Positions 12,391 to 26,914 of a stretch of DNA of 64,000 bases are shown in pieces. The stretch lies in contig NC_091158.1 of the NCBI RefSeq assembly GCF_040958095.1, positions 38,973,308-39,037,307 of the forward strand. The letters are read 5' to 3'. The notes beneath the pieces were generated by a model. That model did no database searches and was not told the origin of the DNA. It saw only the letters and a program-made list of their open reading frames with translations. The position numbers and the translations under genes are program-made. Origin of the DNA: Procambarus clarkii (lineage: Eukaryota; Arthropoda; Malacostraca; Decapoda; Cambaridae). The stretch's first letter is position 1. Every line of letters begins with the position of its first letter.

Positions 12391-15300
12391 TAGTACAACC
12401 CACCGGCACAGCTAAGTTGGTACGACTCACCGGCACAGCTAAGTTAGTACGATCCACAGGCACAGCCAAGTTAGTAAGACCCACCGGCCCAGCTAAGTTA
12501 GTACGACTCACAGGCACAGCCAAGTTAGTACGACCCACCGGCACAGTTAAGTTAATACGACCCACCGGAACAGCCAACTTAGTATGACCCACCGACACAG
12601 CTAAGTTAGTACGACCTACCGGCACAGCTAAGTTAGTACGACCCACAGGCACCGCTAAGTTAGTACGACCCACCGGCACAGCCAAGTTAGTACGACCCAC
12701 AGGCACCGCTAAGTTAGTACGACCCACAGGCACAGCCAATTTAGTACGACCCACCGGCACAACCAAGTTAGTATGACCCAACGGCCCAGCTAAGTTAGTA
12801 CGACCCACCGGCACAGCTAAGGTAGAACGACCCACCGGCACAGCAAAGTTAGTACGACCCACCGGCACAGCCAAGTTAGTATGACCCAACGGCCCAGCCA
12901 AGTTAGTACGACCCACTGGTACAGACAAGTTAGTACGACCCACCGGCACAGCCAAGTTAGTACGACCCACCGGCACAGCTAAGTTAATACGACCCACCGG
13001 CACAGCTAAGTTAGTACAACCCACCGGCACAGCCAATTTAGTACGACCCATCGGCACAGCTAAGTTAATACGACCCACCAGCACAGCGAAGTTAGTACGA
13101 CCCACCGGCACAGCTAAGTTTGTACGACCCACAGGCACAGCCAAGTTAGTACGACCCACAGGCACCGCTAAGTTAGTACGACCCACCGGCACAGCTAAGT
13201 TAGTACGACCCACCGGCACAGCTAAGTTAGAACGACCCACCGGCACAGCCAAGTTAGTACGACCCACCGGTACAGACAAGTTAGTACGACCCACCGGCAC
13301 AGCCAAGTTAGTACGACCCACCGGCACAGCTAAGTTAATACGACCCACCGGCACAGCGAAGTTAGTACGACCCACCGGCACAGCGAAGTTAGTACGACCC
13401 ACCGGCACAGCTAAGTTAGTACGACCCACCGGCAGAGCTAAGTTAGAATGACCCACCGGCACAGCCAAGTTAGTACGACCCACCGGTACAGACAAGTTAG
13501 TACGACCCACCGGCACAGCCAAGTTAGTACGACCAACCGGCACAGCTAAGTTAATACGACCCACCGGCACAGCTAAGTTAATACGACCCACCGGCACAGC
13601 TAAGTTAGTACAACCCACCAACACAGCTTAATAAGTACGACCCACAGGCACAGGTAAGTTAGTACAACCCACTGGCACAGCTAAGTTAGTACGACCCACC
13701 GGCACAGGTAAGTTAGTACGACCCACAGGCACAGCTAAGTTAGTACAACCCACCAACACAGCTTAATTAGTACGACCCACAGGCACAGGTAAGTTAGTAC
13801 AACCCACTGGCACAGGTAAGTTAGTACGACCCACCGGCACAGGTAAGTTAGTACGACCCACAGGCACAGCCAAGTTAGTACGACCCACCGGCACAGCTAA
13901 GTTAATACGACCCACAGGCACAGGTAAGTTAGTACAACCCACCGGTACAGCTAAGTTAGTACAACCCACTGGCACAGCTAAGTTAGTACGACCCACTGGC
14001 ACAGCTAAGTTAGTACGACCCACCGGTACAGACACGTTAGTACGACCCACCGGCAAAGCCAAGTTAGTACGACCCACCGGCACAGCTAAGTTAATAGGAC
14101 CCACCGGCACAGCTAAGTTAATACGACCCACAGGCACAGGTAAGTTAGTACGACCCACCGGTACAGACAAGTTAGTACGACCCACCGGCAAAGCCAAGTT
14201 AGTACGACCCACCGGCACAGCTAAGTTAATACGACCCACCGGCACAGCTAAGTTAATACGACCCACAGGCACAGGTAAGTTAGTAGGACCCACCGGTACA
14301 GACAAGTTAGTACGACCCACCGGCAAAAGCCAAGTTAGTACGACCCACCGGCACAGCTAAGTTAATACGACCCACCGGCACAGCTAAGTTAATACGACCC
14401 ACAGGCACAGCCAAGTTAGTACGACCCACCGGTACAGACAAGTTAGTACGACCCACCGGCAAGGCCAAGTTAGTACGACCCACCGGCACAGCTAAGTTAA
14501 TACGACCCACAGGCACAGGTAAGTTAGTACGACCCACCGGTACAGACAAGTTAGTACGACCCACCGGCAAAGCCAAGTTAGTACGACCCACCGGCACAGC
14601 TAAGTTAATACGACCCACCGGCACAGCTAAGTTAATACGACCCACAGGCACAGCCAAGTTAGTACGACCCACCGGTACAGACAAGTTAGTACGACCCACT
14701 GGCAAAGCCAAGTTAGTACGACCCACCGGCACAGCTAAGTTAATACGACCCACAGGCACAGGTAAGTTAGTACAACCCACCGGTACAGCTAAGTAAGTGC
14801 AACCCACTGGCAAAGCTAAGTTAGTACGACCCACTGGCACAGCTAAGTTAGTACGACCCACCGGTACAGACAAGTTAGTACGACCCACCGGCAAAGCCAA
14901 GTTAGTACGACCCACCGGCACAGCTAAGTTAATACGACCCACCGGCACAGCTAAGTTAATAAGACCCACAGGCACAGCCAAGTTAGTACGACCCACCGGT
15001 ACAGACAAGTTAGTACGACCCACCGGCAAAGCCAAGTTAGTACGACCCACCGGCACAGCTAAGTTAATACGACCCACCGGCACAGCTAAGTTAATACGAC
15101 CCACTGGCACAGCTAAGTTAGTACGACCCACCGGCACAGGTAAGTTAGTACGACCCACAGGCACAGGTAAGTTAGTACAACCCACTGGTACAGCTAAGTT
15201 AGTACAACCCCCTGGAACAGCTAAGTTAGTACGACCCACCGGCACAGGTAAGTTAGTACGACCCACAGGCACAGCTAAATTAGTACGATCCACAGGCACC

Positions 15301-18300
15301 GCTAAGTTAGTACGACCCACAAGCACTGTTAAGTTAGTACGACCCCCTGGCACCGCTAAGTTAGTACGACCCACCGGCACCACTAAATTAGTATGACCCG
15401 CTGGCATCGCTAAGTAAGTACGACCCACAGTCACAGTTAAGTTAGTTCGACCCCACAGGCACACCTAAGTTAGTACTAGCAACAGACAGAGCTACGTTTG
15501 TACGAGCCATAGGCACAGCCAAGTTAGTACGACCCACCGGTACAGACAAGTTAGTACGACCCACCGGCACAGCCAGGTTAGTACGATTCACCGGCACAGC
15601 TAAGTTAGTACGACCCATAGGCACAGCCAAGTTAGTACGACCCACAGGTACCGCTAAGTTAGTACGACCCACAGGCACAGCCAAGTAAGTACGACCCACC
15701 GGAACAGCCAAGTTAGTATGACCCAACGGCCCAGCTAAGTTAGTATGACCCACCGGCACAGCTAAGTTAGAACGACCCACCGGCACAGCCAAGTTAGTAC
15801 GACCCACCAGTACAGACAAGTTAGTACGACCCACCGCCACAGTCAAGTTAGTACGACCCACCGGCACAGCTAAGTTAATATGACCCACCGGCACAGCTAA
15901 GTTAGAACGACCCACCGGCACAGCGAAGTTAGTACGACCCACCGGCACAGCTAAGTTAGTACGACCCACATTCACAGCCAAGTTAGTACGACCCACAGGC
16001 ACCGCTAAGTTAGTACGACCCACCGGCATAGCTAAGTTAGTACGACCCACCGGCACAGCTAAGTTAGAACGACCCACCGGCACAGCCAAGTTAGTACGAC
16101 CCACCGGTACAGACAAGTTAGTACGACCCACCGGCACAGCCAAGTTAGTACGACCCACCGGCACAGCTAAGTTAATACGACCCACCGGCACAGCTAAGTT
16201 AGTACGACCCACAAGCAAAGCCAAGTTAATATGATCCACCGGCCAAGCTAAGTTAGTACGACCCACTGGCACAGCTAAGTTAGTACGACCCACCGGCACA
16301 GTTAGAACACCCCACCGGCGCAGCCAAGTTAGTACGACCCACCGGCAAAGCCAGGTTAGTACGATTCACCGGCACAGCTAAGGTAGTACGACCCACAGGC
16401 AGAGCCAAGTTAGTACGACCCACAGGCACCGCTAAGTTAGTATAACCCACAGGCACAGCTAATTTAGTACGACCCACCGGCACAGCCAAGTTAGTATGAC
16501 CCAACGGCCCAGCTAAGTTAGTACGACCCACCAGCACAGGTAAGTTAGAACGACCCACCGGCACAGCAAAGTTAGTATGACCCACCGGCACAGCCAAGTT
16601 AGTATGACCCAACGGCCCAGCCAAGTTAGTACGACCCACCGGTACAGACAAGTTAGTACGACCCACCGGCACAGCCAAGTTAGTACGACCTACCGGCACA
16701 GCTAAGTTAATACGACCCACCGGCACAGCTAAGTTAGTACGACCCACCGGCACAGCCAATTTAGTACGACCCATCGGCACAGCTAAGTTAGTACGACCCA
16801 CCGGCACAGCTAAGTTAGAACGACCCACCGGCACAGCGAAGTTAGTACGACCCACCGGCACAGCCAAGTTAGTACGACCCACCGGTACAGACAAGTTAGT
16901 ACGACCCACCGGCACAGCCAAGTTAGTACGACCCACCGGCACAGCTAAGTTAATACGACCCACTGGCACAGCTAAGTTAGTACAACCCACCAACACAGCT
17001 TAATTAGTACGACCCACAGGCACAGGTAAGTTAGTACAACCCACCGGTACAGCTAAGTTAGTACAACCCCCTGGCACAGCTAAGTTAGTACGACCCACGG
17101 GCACAGGTAAGTTAGTACGACCCACAGGCACAGCTAAATTAGTGCGATCCACAGGCACCGCTAAGTTAGTACGACCCACAAGCACTGTTAAGTTAGTACG
17201 ACCCCCTGGCACCGCTAAGTTAGTACGACCCACCGGCACCACTAAATTAGTATGACCCGCGGGCACCGCTAAGTAAGTACGACCCACAGTCACAGTTAAG
17301 TTATTTCGACCCATAGGCACACCTAAGTTAGTACTAGCAACAGACAGAGCTACGTTTGTACGAGCCACAGGCACCGCTAAGTTAGTACAACCCTCCGGCA
17401 CAGCTAAGTTGGTACGACTCACCGGCACAGCTAGGTTAGTATGACCCACAGGCACAGCCAAGATAGTACGACCCACCGGCCCAACTAAGTTAGTACGACC
17501 CACAGACACAGCCAAGTTAGTACGACCCACAGGCACCGCGAAGTTAGTACGACCCACCGGCACAGCTATGTTAGTACGACCCACCGGCACAGCTAAGTTA
17601 GAACGACCCACCGGCACAGCCAAGTTAGTACGACCCACCGGTACAGACAAGTTAGTACGACCCACCGGCACAGCCAAGTTAGTACGACCCACCGGCACAG
17701 CCAAGTTAGTACGACCCACCGGCACAGCCAATTTAGTACGACCCACCAACACAGCTTAATTAGTAAGACCCACAGGCACAGGTAAGTTAGTACAACCCAC
17801 CGGTACAGCTAAGTTAGTACAACCCACTGGCACAGCTAAGTTAGTACGACCCACCGGCACAGGTAAGTTAGTCCGACCCACAGGCACAGCTAAGTTAGTA
17901 CAACCCACTGGTTCAGCTAAGTTAGTACAACCCCCTGGCACAGCTAAGTTAGTACGACCCACCGGCACAGGTAAGTTAGTACGACCCACATTCACAGCCA
18001 AATTAGTACGACCCACAGGCACCGCTAAGTTAGTATGACCCACCGGCACAGCTAAGTTAGTACGACCCACCGGCACAGCTAAGTTAGAACGACCCACCGG
18101 CACAGCCAAGTTAGTACGACCCACCGGTACAGACATGTTAGTACGACCCACCGGCACAGCCAAGTTAGTACGACCCACCGGCACAGCTAAGTTAATACGA
18201 CCCACCGGCACAGCTAAGTTAGTACGACCCACCAGCACAGCCAAGTTAATATGATCCACCGGCCCAGCTAAGTTTGTACGACCCACTGGCACAGCTAAGT

Positions 18301-21300
18301 TAGTACGACCCACCGGCACAGTTAGAACACCCCACCGGCGCAGCCAAGTTAGTACGACCCACCGGCACAGCCAGGTTAGTACGATTCACCGGCACAGCTA
18401 AGGTAGTACGACCCACAGGCAGAGCCAAGTTAGTACGACCCACAGGCACCGCTAAGTTAGTACGACCCACAGGCACAGGCAATTTAGTACGACCCACCGG
18501 CACAGCCAAGTTAGTATGACCCAACGGCCCAGCTAAGTTAGTACGACCCACCGGCACAGCAAAGTTAGTATGACCCACCGGCACAGCCAAGTTAGTATGA
18601 CCCAACGGCCCAGCCAAGTTAGTACGACCCACCGGTACAGACAAGTTAGTACGACCCACCGGCACAGCCAAGTTAGTACGACCCACCGGCACAGCTAAGT
18701 TAATACGACCCACCGGCACAGCTAAGTTAGTACGACCCACCGGCACAGCCAATTTAGTACGACCCATCGGCACAGCTAAGTTAATACGACCCACCGGCAC
18801 AGCTAAGTTAGTACGACCCACTGGCACAGCTAAGTTAGAACGACCCACTGGCACAGCGAAGTTAGTACGACCCACCGGCACAGCTAAGTTAGTACGACCC
18901 ACAGGCACAGCCAAGTTAGTACGACCCACAGGCACCGCTAAGTTATTACGACCCACTGGCACAGCTAAGTTAGTACGACCCACCGGCACAGCTAAGTTAG
19001 AACGACCCACCGGCACAGCCAAGTTAGTACGACCCACCGGTACAGACAAGTTAGTACGACCCACCGGCACAGCCAAGTTAGTACGACCCACCGGCACAGC
19101 TAAGTTAATACGACCCACCGGCACAGCTAAGTTAATACGACCCACCGGCACAGCTAAGTTGGTACGACCCACCGGCACAGGTAAGTTAGTACGACCCACA
19201 GGCACAGCTAAGTTAGTACAACCCACTGGTACAGCTAAGTTAGTACAACCCCCTGGCACAGCTAAGTTAGTACGACCCACCGGCACAGGTAAGTTAGTAC
19301 CACCCACATTCACAGCCAAGTTAGTACGACCCACAGGCACCGCTAAGTTAGTACGACCCACCAGCACAGCTAAGTTAGAACGACCCACCGGCACAGCCAA
19401 GTTAGTACGACCCACCGGTACAGACAAGTTAGTTCGACCCACCGGCACAGCCAAGTTAGTACGACCCACCGGCACAGCTAAGTTAATACGACCCACCGGC
19501 ACAGCTAAGTTAGTACGACCCACCAGCACAGCCAAGTTAATATGATCCACCGGCCCAGCTAAGTTAGTACGACCCACTGGCACAGCTAAGTTAGTACAAC
19601 CCACTGGTACAGCTAAGTTAGTACAACCCCCTGGCACAGCTTAGTTAGTACGACCCACCGGCACAGGTAAGTTAGAACGACCCACCGGCACAGCCAAATT
19701 AGTACGACCCACCGGTACAGACAAGTTAGTTCGACCCACCGGCACAGCCAAGTTAGTACGACCCACCGGCACAGCTAAGTTAATACGACCCACCGGCACA
19801 GCTAAGTTAGTACGACCCACCAGCACAGCCAAGTTAATATGATCCACCGGCCCAGCTAAGTTAGTACGACCCACTGGCACAGCTCAGTTAGTACGACCCA
19901 CCGGCACAGTTAGAACACCCCACCGGCGCAGCCAATTTAGAACGACCCACCGGCACAGCCAGGTTAGTACGATTCACCGGCACAGCTAAGGTAGTACGAC
20001 CCATAGGCAGAGCCAAGTTAGTACGACCCACAGGCACCGCTAAGTTAGTACGACCCACAGGCACAGCCAATTTAGTACGACCCACCGGCACAGCCAAGTT
20101 AGTATGACCCCACGGCCCCGCTAAGTTAGTACGACCCACCGGCACAGCTAAGTTAGAACGACCCACCGGCACAGCAAAGTTATTTCGACCCACCGGCACA
20201 GCCAAGTTAGTATGACCCAACGGCCCAGCCAAGTTAGAACGACCCACCGGTACAGACAAGTTAGTACGACCCACCGGCACAGCCAAGTTAGTACGACCCA
20301 CCGGCACAGCTAAGTTAATACGACCCACCGGCACAGCTAAGTTAGTACGACCCACCGGCACAGCCAATTTAGTACGACCCATCGGCACAGCTAAGTTAAT
20401 ACGACCCACCGGCACAGCTAAGTTAGTACGACCCACTGGCACAGCTAAGTTAGAACGACCCACCGGCACAGCGAAGTTAGTACGACCCACCGGCACAGCT
20501 AAGTTAGTACGACCCACAGGCACAGCCAAGTTAGTACGACCCACAGGCACCGCTAAGTTAGTACGACCCACTGGCACAGCTAAGTTAGTACGACCCACCG
20601 GCACAGCTAAGTTAGATCGACCCACCGGCACAGCCAAGTTAGTACGACCCACCGGTACAGACAAGTTAGTACGACCCACCGGCACAGCCAAGTTAGTACG
20701 ACCCACCGGCACAGCTAAGTTAATACGACCCACCAGCACAGCGAAGTTAGTACGACCCACCGGCACAGCTAAGTTAGTACGACCCACTGGCACAGCTAAG
20801 TTAGAACGACCCACCGGCACAGCGAAGTTAGTACGACCCACCGGCACAGCTAAGTTAGTACGACCCACAGGCACAGCCAAGTTAGTACGACCCACAGGCA
20901 CCGTTAAGTTAGTACGACCCACTGGCACAGCTAAGTTAGTACGACCCACCGGCACAGCTAAGTTAGAACGACCCACCGGCACAGCTAAGTTAGAACGACC
21001 CACTGGCACAGCCAAGTTAGTACGACCCACCGGTACAGACAAGTTAGTACGACCCACCGGCACAGCCAAGTTAGTACGACCCACCGGCACAGCTAAGTTA
21101 ATACGACCCACCGGCACAGCTAAGTTAGTACGACCCACAGACTCAGCCAAGTTAGTACGACCCACTGGCACCGCTAAGTTAGTACGACCCACCTGCACAG
21201 CTAAGTTAGTACGACCCATCGGCACAGCTAAGTTAGAACGACCCACCGGCACAGCCAAGTTAGTACGACCCACCGGTACAGACAAGTTAGTACGACCCAC

Positions 21301-24290
21301 CGGCACAGCCAAGTTAGTACGACCCACCGGCACAGCCAAGTTAGTACGACCCACCGGCACAGCCAATTTAGTACGACCCACCGGCACAGCTAAGTTAATA
21401 CGACCCACCGGTACAGCTAAGTTAATACGACCCACCGGCACAGCTAAGTTAATACGACCCACCGGCACAGCTAAGTTAGTATAACCCACCAACACAGCTT
21501 AATTAGTACGACCCGCAGGCACAGGTAAGTTAGTACAACCCACCGGTACAGCTAAGTTAGTACAACCCACTGGCACAGCTAAGTTAGTACGACCCACCGG
21601 CACAGGTAAGTTAGTACGACCCACAGGCACAGCTAAGTTAGTACAACCCACCGGCACAGCAAAGTTAATACGACCCACCGGCACAGCTAAGTTAGTACGA
21701 CCCACAGACACAGCCAAGTTAGTACGACCCACAGGCACCGCTAAGTTAGTACGACCCACCGGCACAGCTAAGTTAGTACGACCCACCGGCACAGCTAAGT
21801 TAGAACGACCCACCGGCACAGCCAAGTTAGTACGACCCACCGGTACAGACAAGTTAGTACGACCCACCGGCACAGCTAAGTTAGTACGACCCACCGGCAC
21901 AGCCAAGTTAGTACGACCCACCGGCACAGCCAATTTAGTACGACCCACCGGCACAGCTATGTTAATACGACCCACCGGCACAGCTAAGTTAATACGACCC
22001 ACCGGCACAGCTAAGTTAGTATAACCCACCAACACAGCTTAATTAGTACGACCCGCAGGCACAGGTAAGTTAGTACAACCCACCGGTACAGCTAAGTTAG
22101 TACGACCCACAGGCACAGCTAAATTAGTACGACCCCCTGGCACCGCTAAGTTAGTACGACCCACCGGCACCACTAAATTAGTATGACCCGCTAGCACCGC
22201 TAAGTACGACCCACAGTCACAGTTAAGTTAGTTCGACCCACAGGCACACCTAAGTTAGTACTAGCAACAGACAGAGCTACTTTTGTACGAGCCACAGGCA
22301 CCGCTAAGTTAGTACAACCCACCGGCACGGCTAAGTTGGTACGACTCACCGGCACAGCTAAGTTAGTATGACCCACAGGCACAGCCAAGTTAGTACGACC
22401 CACCGGCCCAGCTAAGTTAGTACGACCCACAGGCACAGCTAAGTTAATACGACCCACCGGAACAGCCAACTTAGTATGACCCACCGACACAGCTAAGTTA
22501 GTACGACCTACCGGCACAGCTAAGTTAGTACGACCCACAGGCACAGCCAAGTTAGTACGACCCACCGGTACAGACAAGTTAGTACGACCCACCGGCACAG
22601 CCAAGTTAGTACGACCCACCGGCACAGCTAAGTTAATACGACCCACCGGCACAGCTAAGTTAGTACGACCCACCGGCACAGCCAATTTAGTACGACCCAC
22701 AGGCACCGCTAAGTTAGTACGACCCACCGGCACAGTCAAGTTAGTACGACCCACCAGCACAGCCAAATTAATATGATCCACCGGCCCAGATAAGTTAGTA
22801 CGACCCACTGGCACAGCTAAGTCAGTACGACCCACCGGCACAGCTAAGTTAGAACGACCCACAGGCACAGCCAAGTTAGTACGACCCACCAGCACAACCA
22901 AGTTAGTATGACCCAACGGCCCCGCTAAGTTTGTACGACCCACTGGCACAGCTAAGTTAGAACGAACAACCGGCACAGCCAAGTTAGTACGACCCACCGG
23001 TACAGACAAGTTAGTACGACCCACCGGCACAGCGAAGTTAGTACGACCCACCGGCACAGCTAAGTTAATGCGACCCACCGGCACAGCTAAGTTAGTACGA
23101 CCCACCGGCACAGCGAAATTAGTACGACCCACCGGCACAGCTAAGTTAGTACTACCCACAGGCACAGCCAAGTTAGTACGACCCGCAAGCACCGCTAAGT
23201 TAGTACGACCCACCGGCACAGCTAAGTTAGAATGACCCACCGGCACAGCGAAGTTAGTACGACCCACCGGCACAGCTAAGTTAGTACGACCCACATTCAC
23301 AGCCAAGTTAGTACGACCCACAGGCACCGCTAAGTTAGTACGACCCACCGGCACAGCTAAGTTAGTACGACCCACCGGCACAGCTAAGTTAGAACGACCC
23401 ACCGGCACAGCCAAGTTAGTACGACCCACCGGCACAGCCAATTTAGTATGACCCACCGGCACAGCTAAGTTAATACGCACCACCGGCACAGCTAAGTTAA
23501 TACGACCCACCGGCACAGCTAAGTTAGTACAACCCACCAACACAGCTAAATTAGTACGACCCACAGGCACAGGTAAGTAAGTACAACCCACCGGTACAGC
23601 TAAGTTAGTACAACCTACTGGAACCGCTAAGTTAGTACGACCCACCGGCACAGGTAAGTTAGTACGACCCACAGGCACATCTAAGTTAGTACAACCCACC
23701 AGTACAGCTAAGTTAGTACAAACCACTAGCACAGCTAAGTTAGTACGACCCACCGGCACAGGTAAGTTAGTACGACCCACAGGTACAGGTAAGTTAGTAC
23801 AACCCACCGGTACACCTAAGTTCGTACGACCCACAAGCACTGTTAAGTTAGCACGACCCCCTGGCACCGCTAAGTTAGTACGACCCACCGGCACCACTAA
23901 GTTAGTATGACCCGCTGGCACCACTAAGTAAGTACAACCCACCGGCACAGCTAAGTTGGTACGACTCACTGGCACAGCTAAGTTAGTACTACCAACAGAC
24001 ACAGCTACGTTAGTACGACCCACAGGCACCGCTAAGTTAGTACGGCCCACCGGCACAGCTAAGTTGGTATGACCCACCGGCACAGCTAAGTATTACCCAC
24101 AAGCACCGCTAAGTTAGTACGACCCACAGGCACCGCTACGTTAGTAGGCCAACAGACACAGCTAAGTTAGTACGAACCACAGGCACAGCTAAGTTAGTAC
24201 GACCCACAGGCACAGCTAGGTTAGTACGACCCCACAGTCACAGCTAAATTAGTACGACCAACAGGCACAGCTAAGTTAGTACTCACTTGC

Positions 24291-25049
24291 TAATGCAGCA
24301 AATCTCAGAGGTCGAATTGCTAGCATTAATTATATTCCCTGTCTGTGTTCCCTTTCCTGAAATACCTCCAACACATCATCATCATAAGCCAAAAAACTCT
24401 CTTTGATTATTGTTTAATCCTGTAAAGTTAATATCCAGAGTGTAGAGAGAATTAATATCTTTCGTCATTTCTTTCTCCTGATTTAGTGTGATTATTTTAG
24501 CATAACGTGACTTGGATCCATTACACCTTTAGGAAATTACACCACGAATTTCATTTTGTATATTTTTCTATACGTTTTAAAAAATATATTTTATTATTCG
24601 TGAACAAGAAATGCTCAACTGAGATTCGGGAATTTAAAATCATGTTTACAACTGAAACTGAAACAAATAACACATTTATTGCCGCTACCTTAATTTTGAG
24701 ACAGACGAATCCTTTAGGAAACTTTGTGTTACGTATATCTCAATATCAACTTGTGAGATGTTAAAAGTTTTCAGGTCTTTAAATGAGCTCTACATAGTTA
24801 TGAATTATGTGATTACGGTTTATATGTAAGATGTTATATGTAATATTACAAATAATGATTAAAATGAATAAATTTTGGGGGAGAGAGAGAGAGAAAATCT
24901 CCACGGTACTGCAGTGAATATTAAAAGCAAAGTTGCATTAACCCTTACTTGAAATATTCACTGTTATATCATACAGGGTGTTTACGGCAATCATTCTGGT
25001 TAATAATTGAAAGCATTCTGCTTGTCACCCACAGTGACCGATGTTCTGA
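24291..25049. other. No gene seen
   Basis: AT-rich unique-looking sequence to the right of the minisatellite. A short (GA)n lies near 24880. The 85-codon frame at 24507 has no recognisable motif. Confidence 0.5.
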
Positions 25050-25350
25050 TATCCAGCAGTACTCCATTCAAGACCATTGCAAGTGTCACAAGTACCATTG
25101 TAAGTGACAACACAGACCATTACAGGTGACAATGCAAGGGACACACAGACCTCTTGCATGTTGCACACTAACAAGTGAAAGTGACTTGAAGGCCACTTGA
25201 AAGTATGCCACTTACACAAAGTTGACCCCTTGCATGTTGAACACAATCCTATTCAAGTGAGAAGCACACCATTCCAACTGATACACAGACCATTGCAATT
25301 GACGCTCAGACCGTTGCTTGCTTCTCACAATCCATTGCATATTGCACAAA
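25050..25350. repeat. Degenerate tandem repeat, about 20 bp
   Basis: Diverged tandem units around cacagaccattgca(a)gtgac recur irregularly through the segment. It is old and imperfect. Confidence 0.6.
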
Positions 25351-25639
25351 CAAATTTTGATTTGTTTCTCTCGAACCTCGAAAATTATAAAATATCTTGA
25401 CCGACGCCTTTGTTTTACTTTGAAATCCTAGCAATCTGTTTCCCAGCTTTGTAATTGCTTCAGTATTGCTTAGTATCTGCCTTACGTTGTCTCTTATTCT
25501 TTTACTGCTAGTCTGACGAGCTTAGCCCTCAACTCTTCTTAGAACCCCGAGGTTCTAAAAAAGATGATGGCCTTGTTATTTTCAGCTTATTTTCCAATTA
25601 CTTGCAGCAATTTTGTCTTGCATCTTGGTAATGTGAAGT

Positions 25640-26330
25640 AAACTATTGAGTCTGATACCTGCTTGATACTTGCTTGCTGGGGTTATGGGAGTTCTTCTAC
25701 TCCCCAAGCCCAGTCCAAGGCCAGGCTTGACTTGTGAGAGCTTGGTCCACCAGGCTGTTGCTTGGAGCGGCCCGCAGGCCCACATACCCACCACAGCCCG
25801 GTTGGTCCGACACTTCTTCAAGAAAACCATCACGTTTTCTGTTGAAGATGTCTACGGTTGTTCCGGCAATATTTCTAATGCTCACTGGGAGGATGATGAA
25901 CAACCGTGGACCTGTGATGTTTACACAGTGTTCTCTGATTGTGCCTATGACACCCCTGCTCTTCACTGGTTCTATTTTGTATTTTCTTCCATATCGTTCA
26001 CTCTAGTATGTAGTTATTTTACTGTGTAGATTTGGGACCTGGCCTTCCAGTATTTTCCACGTATATATTATTTGATATCTCTCTCGTCTCCTTTATTGTG
26101 AGTACATTTGGATAGCTTTGAGACGATCCCAATAATTTAGGTGCTTTACGCGTCTATGCGTGCTGTATATGTTCTCTGTATTCCCTCTTTTTCAGCAAAC
26201 TCTTCTGCTCTGAAAGGGGAAGTGAGTACTGAGCAGTACTCATGACGCGACAGACCAAGGGATTTGAAGAGAACAATCATTGTATACTCTGCCTTGGCCT
26301 CTTTGTTTATAATAGATGGTATTTGTATAT
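25640..26330 (-). pseudogene. CR1/Jockey-type LINE ORF2 C-terminal fragment
   Basis: The minus frame 25966-25700 reads SRGVIGTIREHCVNI, GPRLFIILPVSIR and DQPGCGGYVGLRAAPSNSLVDQA. This matches the end of the intact LINE ORF2 at 33626 (compare SRGATGTLRENSINI and DQPGCDSYVRLRAA). Homology continues at the DNA level to about 26330 (compare 33960-34230). The copy is diverged, 5'-truncated and carries frame breaks. Confidence 0.82.
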
Positions 26331-26914
26331 TTTCTCTTTCTAGGCCTTTTCTACGCCAACTTTCCCTTTTTTCTGTTTTAACTCAGAGTGCAGTGGTGTT
26401 TGGCAGTGGTGAATTAGGCAATGAAATTATACCCCCCAATAATTCCTGTATGAACATAGAGCACATAACGTTCCTTAAGAATAGTACGTGAGGTAATTCA
26501 TTTAGGATTTTGTTGAGATCAAGAGATCTTGTAAATTAATACGTATCTTCTATCCACATACATATAAAAAACAGGACGTATGTTATTCTATGAAAGTGTT
26601 ATGATAATAATGAACAGTAGGCCGGTTCTCTCCTAAGGAACAAACAGGAATCAACAGAGATACTTTTCTGATTCACGACTGAACTTAGTTGAAGAACACA
26701 ATATGGCACTGAACTTGACACTTCCCAAGACGCTGACTGTAATGACCCCACAACAGGTGAGACTGTAACATTGGAGGACCCATTAACGACCCTAGGTGTC
26801 CCGGGAGGTACAGGTCGGGGTTATGCACCCACATACACTATAACAACATACACGTAATACTGGTAATTAGGTGTTGTTTAGGAAACAGACTTTTCTACGG
26901 GGTAACCGTAAATA
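26331..26914. other. No gene seen
   Basis: Low-complexity AT-rich intergenic sequence without motifs I recognise. Confidence 0.45.

Larger units (their letters stand above)
8838..24290. repeat. 27-bp minisatellite array, about 570 units
   Basis: The unit is gtacgacccaccggcacag followed by ctaagtta (27 bp), repeated over about 15.4 kb with point variants. Because 27 is divisible by three and the unit has a stop-free frame on each strand, long frames arise: NLAVPVGRT on the minus strand (up to 943 codons at 13624-10793) and VRPTGTAKL on the plus strand. Frames break where units lose or gain bases (for example near 9109). There is no signal peptide, no unique flanking domain and no consistent start, so I treat it as non-coding satellite DNA. 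Recurrent variant blocks show higher-order amplification. Confidence 0.95.

Noticed and set aside
10793-13624. 943-codon minus-strand frame of VPVGRTNLA repeats as a structural protein gene
   Set aside because: The unit length is divisible by three and one frame per strand lacks stops, so long frames are expected. There is no flanking unique coding sequence and frames break at indels.
8838-24290. CRISPR array
   Set aside because: Repeats are contiguous with no spacers, and the context is eukaryotic.
25541-25560. Small palindrome ttagaacc/ggttctaa as a terminator
   Set aside because: An 8-bp arm palindrome in a eukaryotic non-coding region is expected by chance and has no associated gene.
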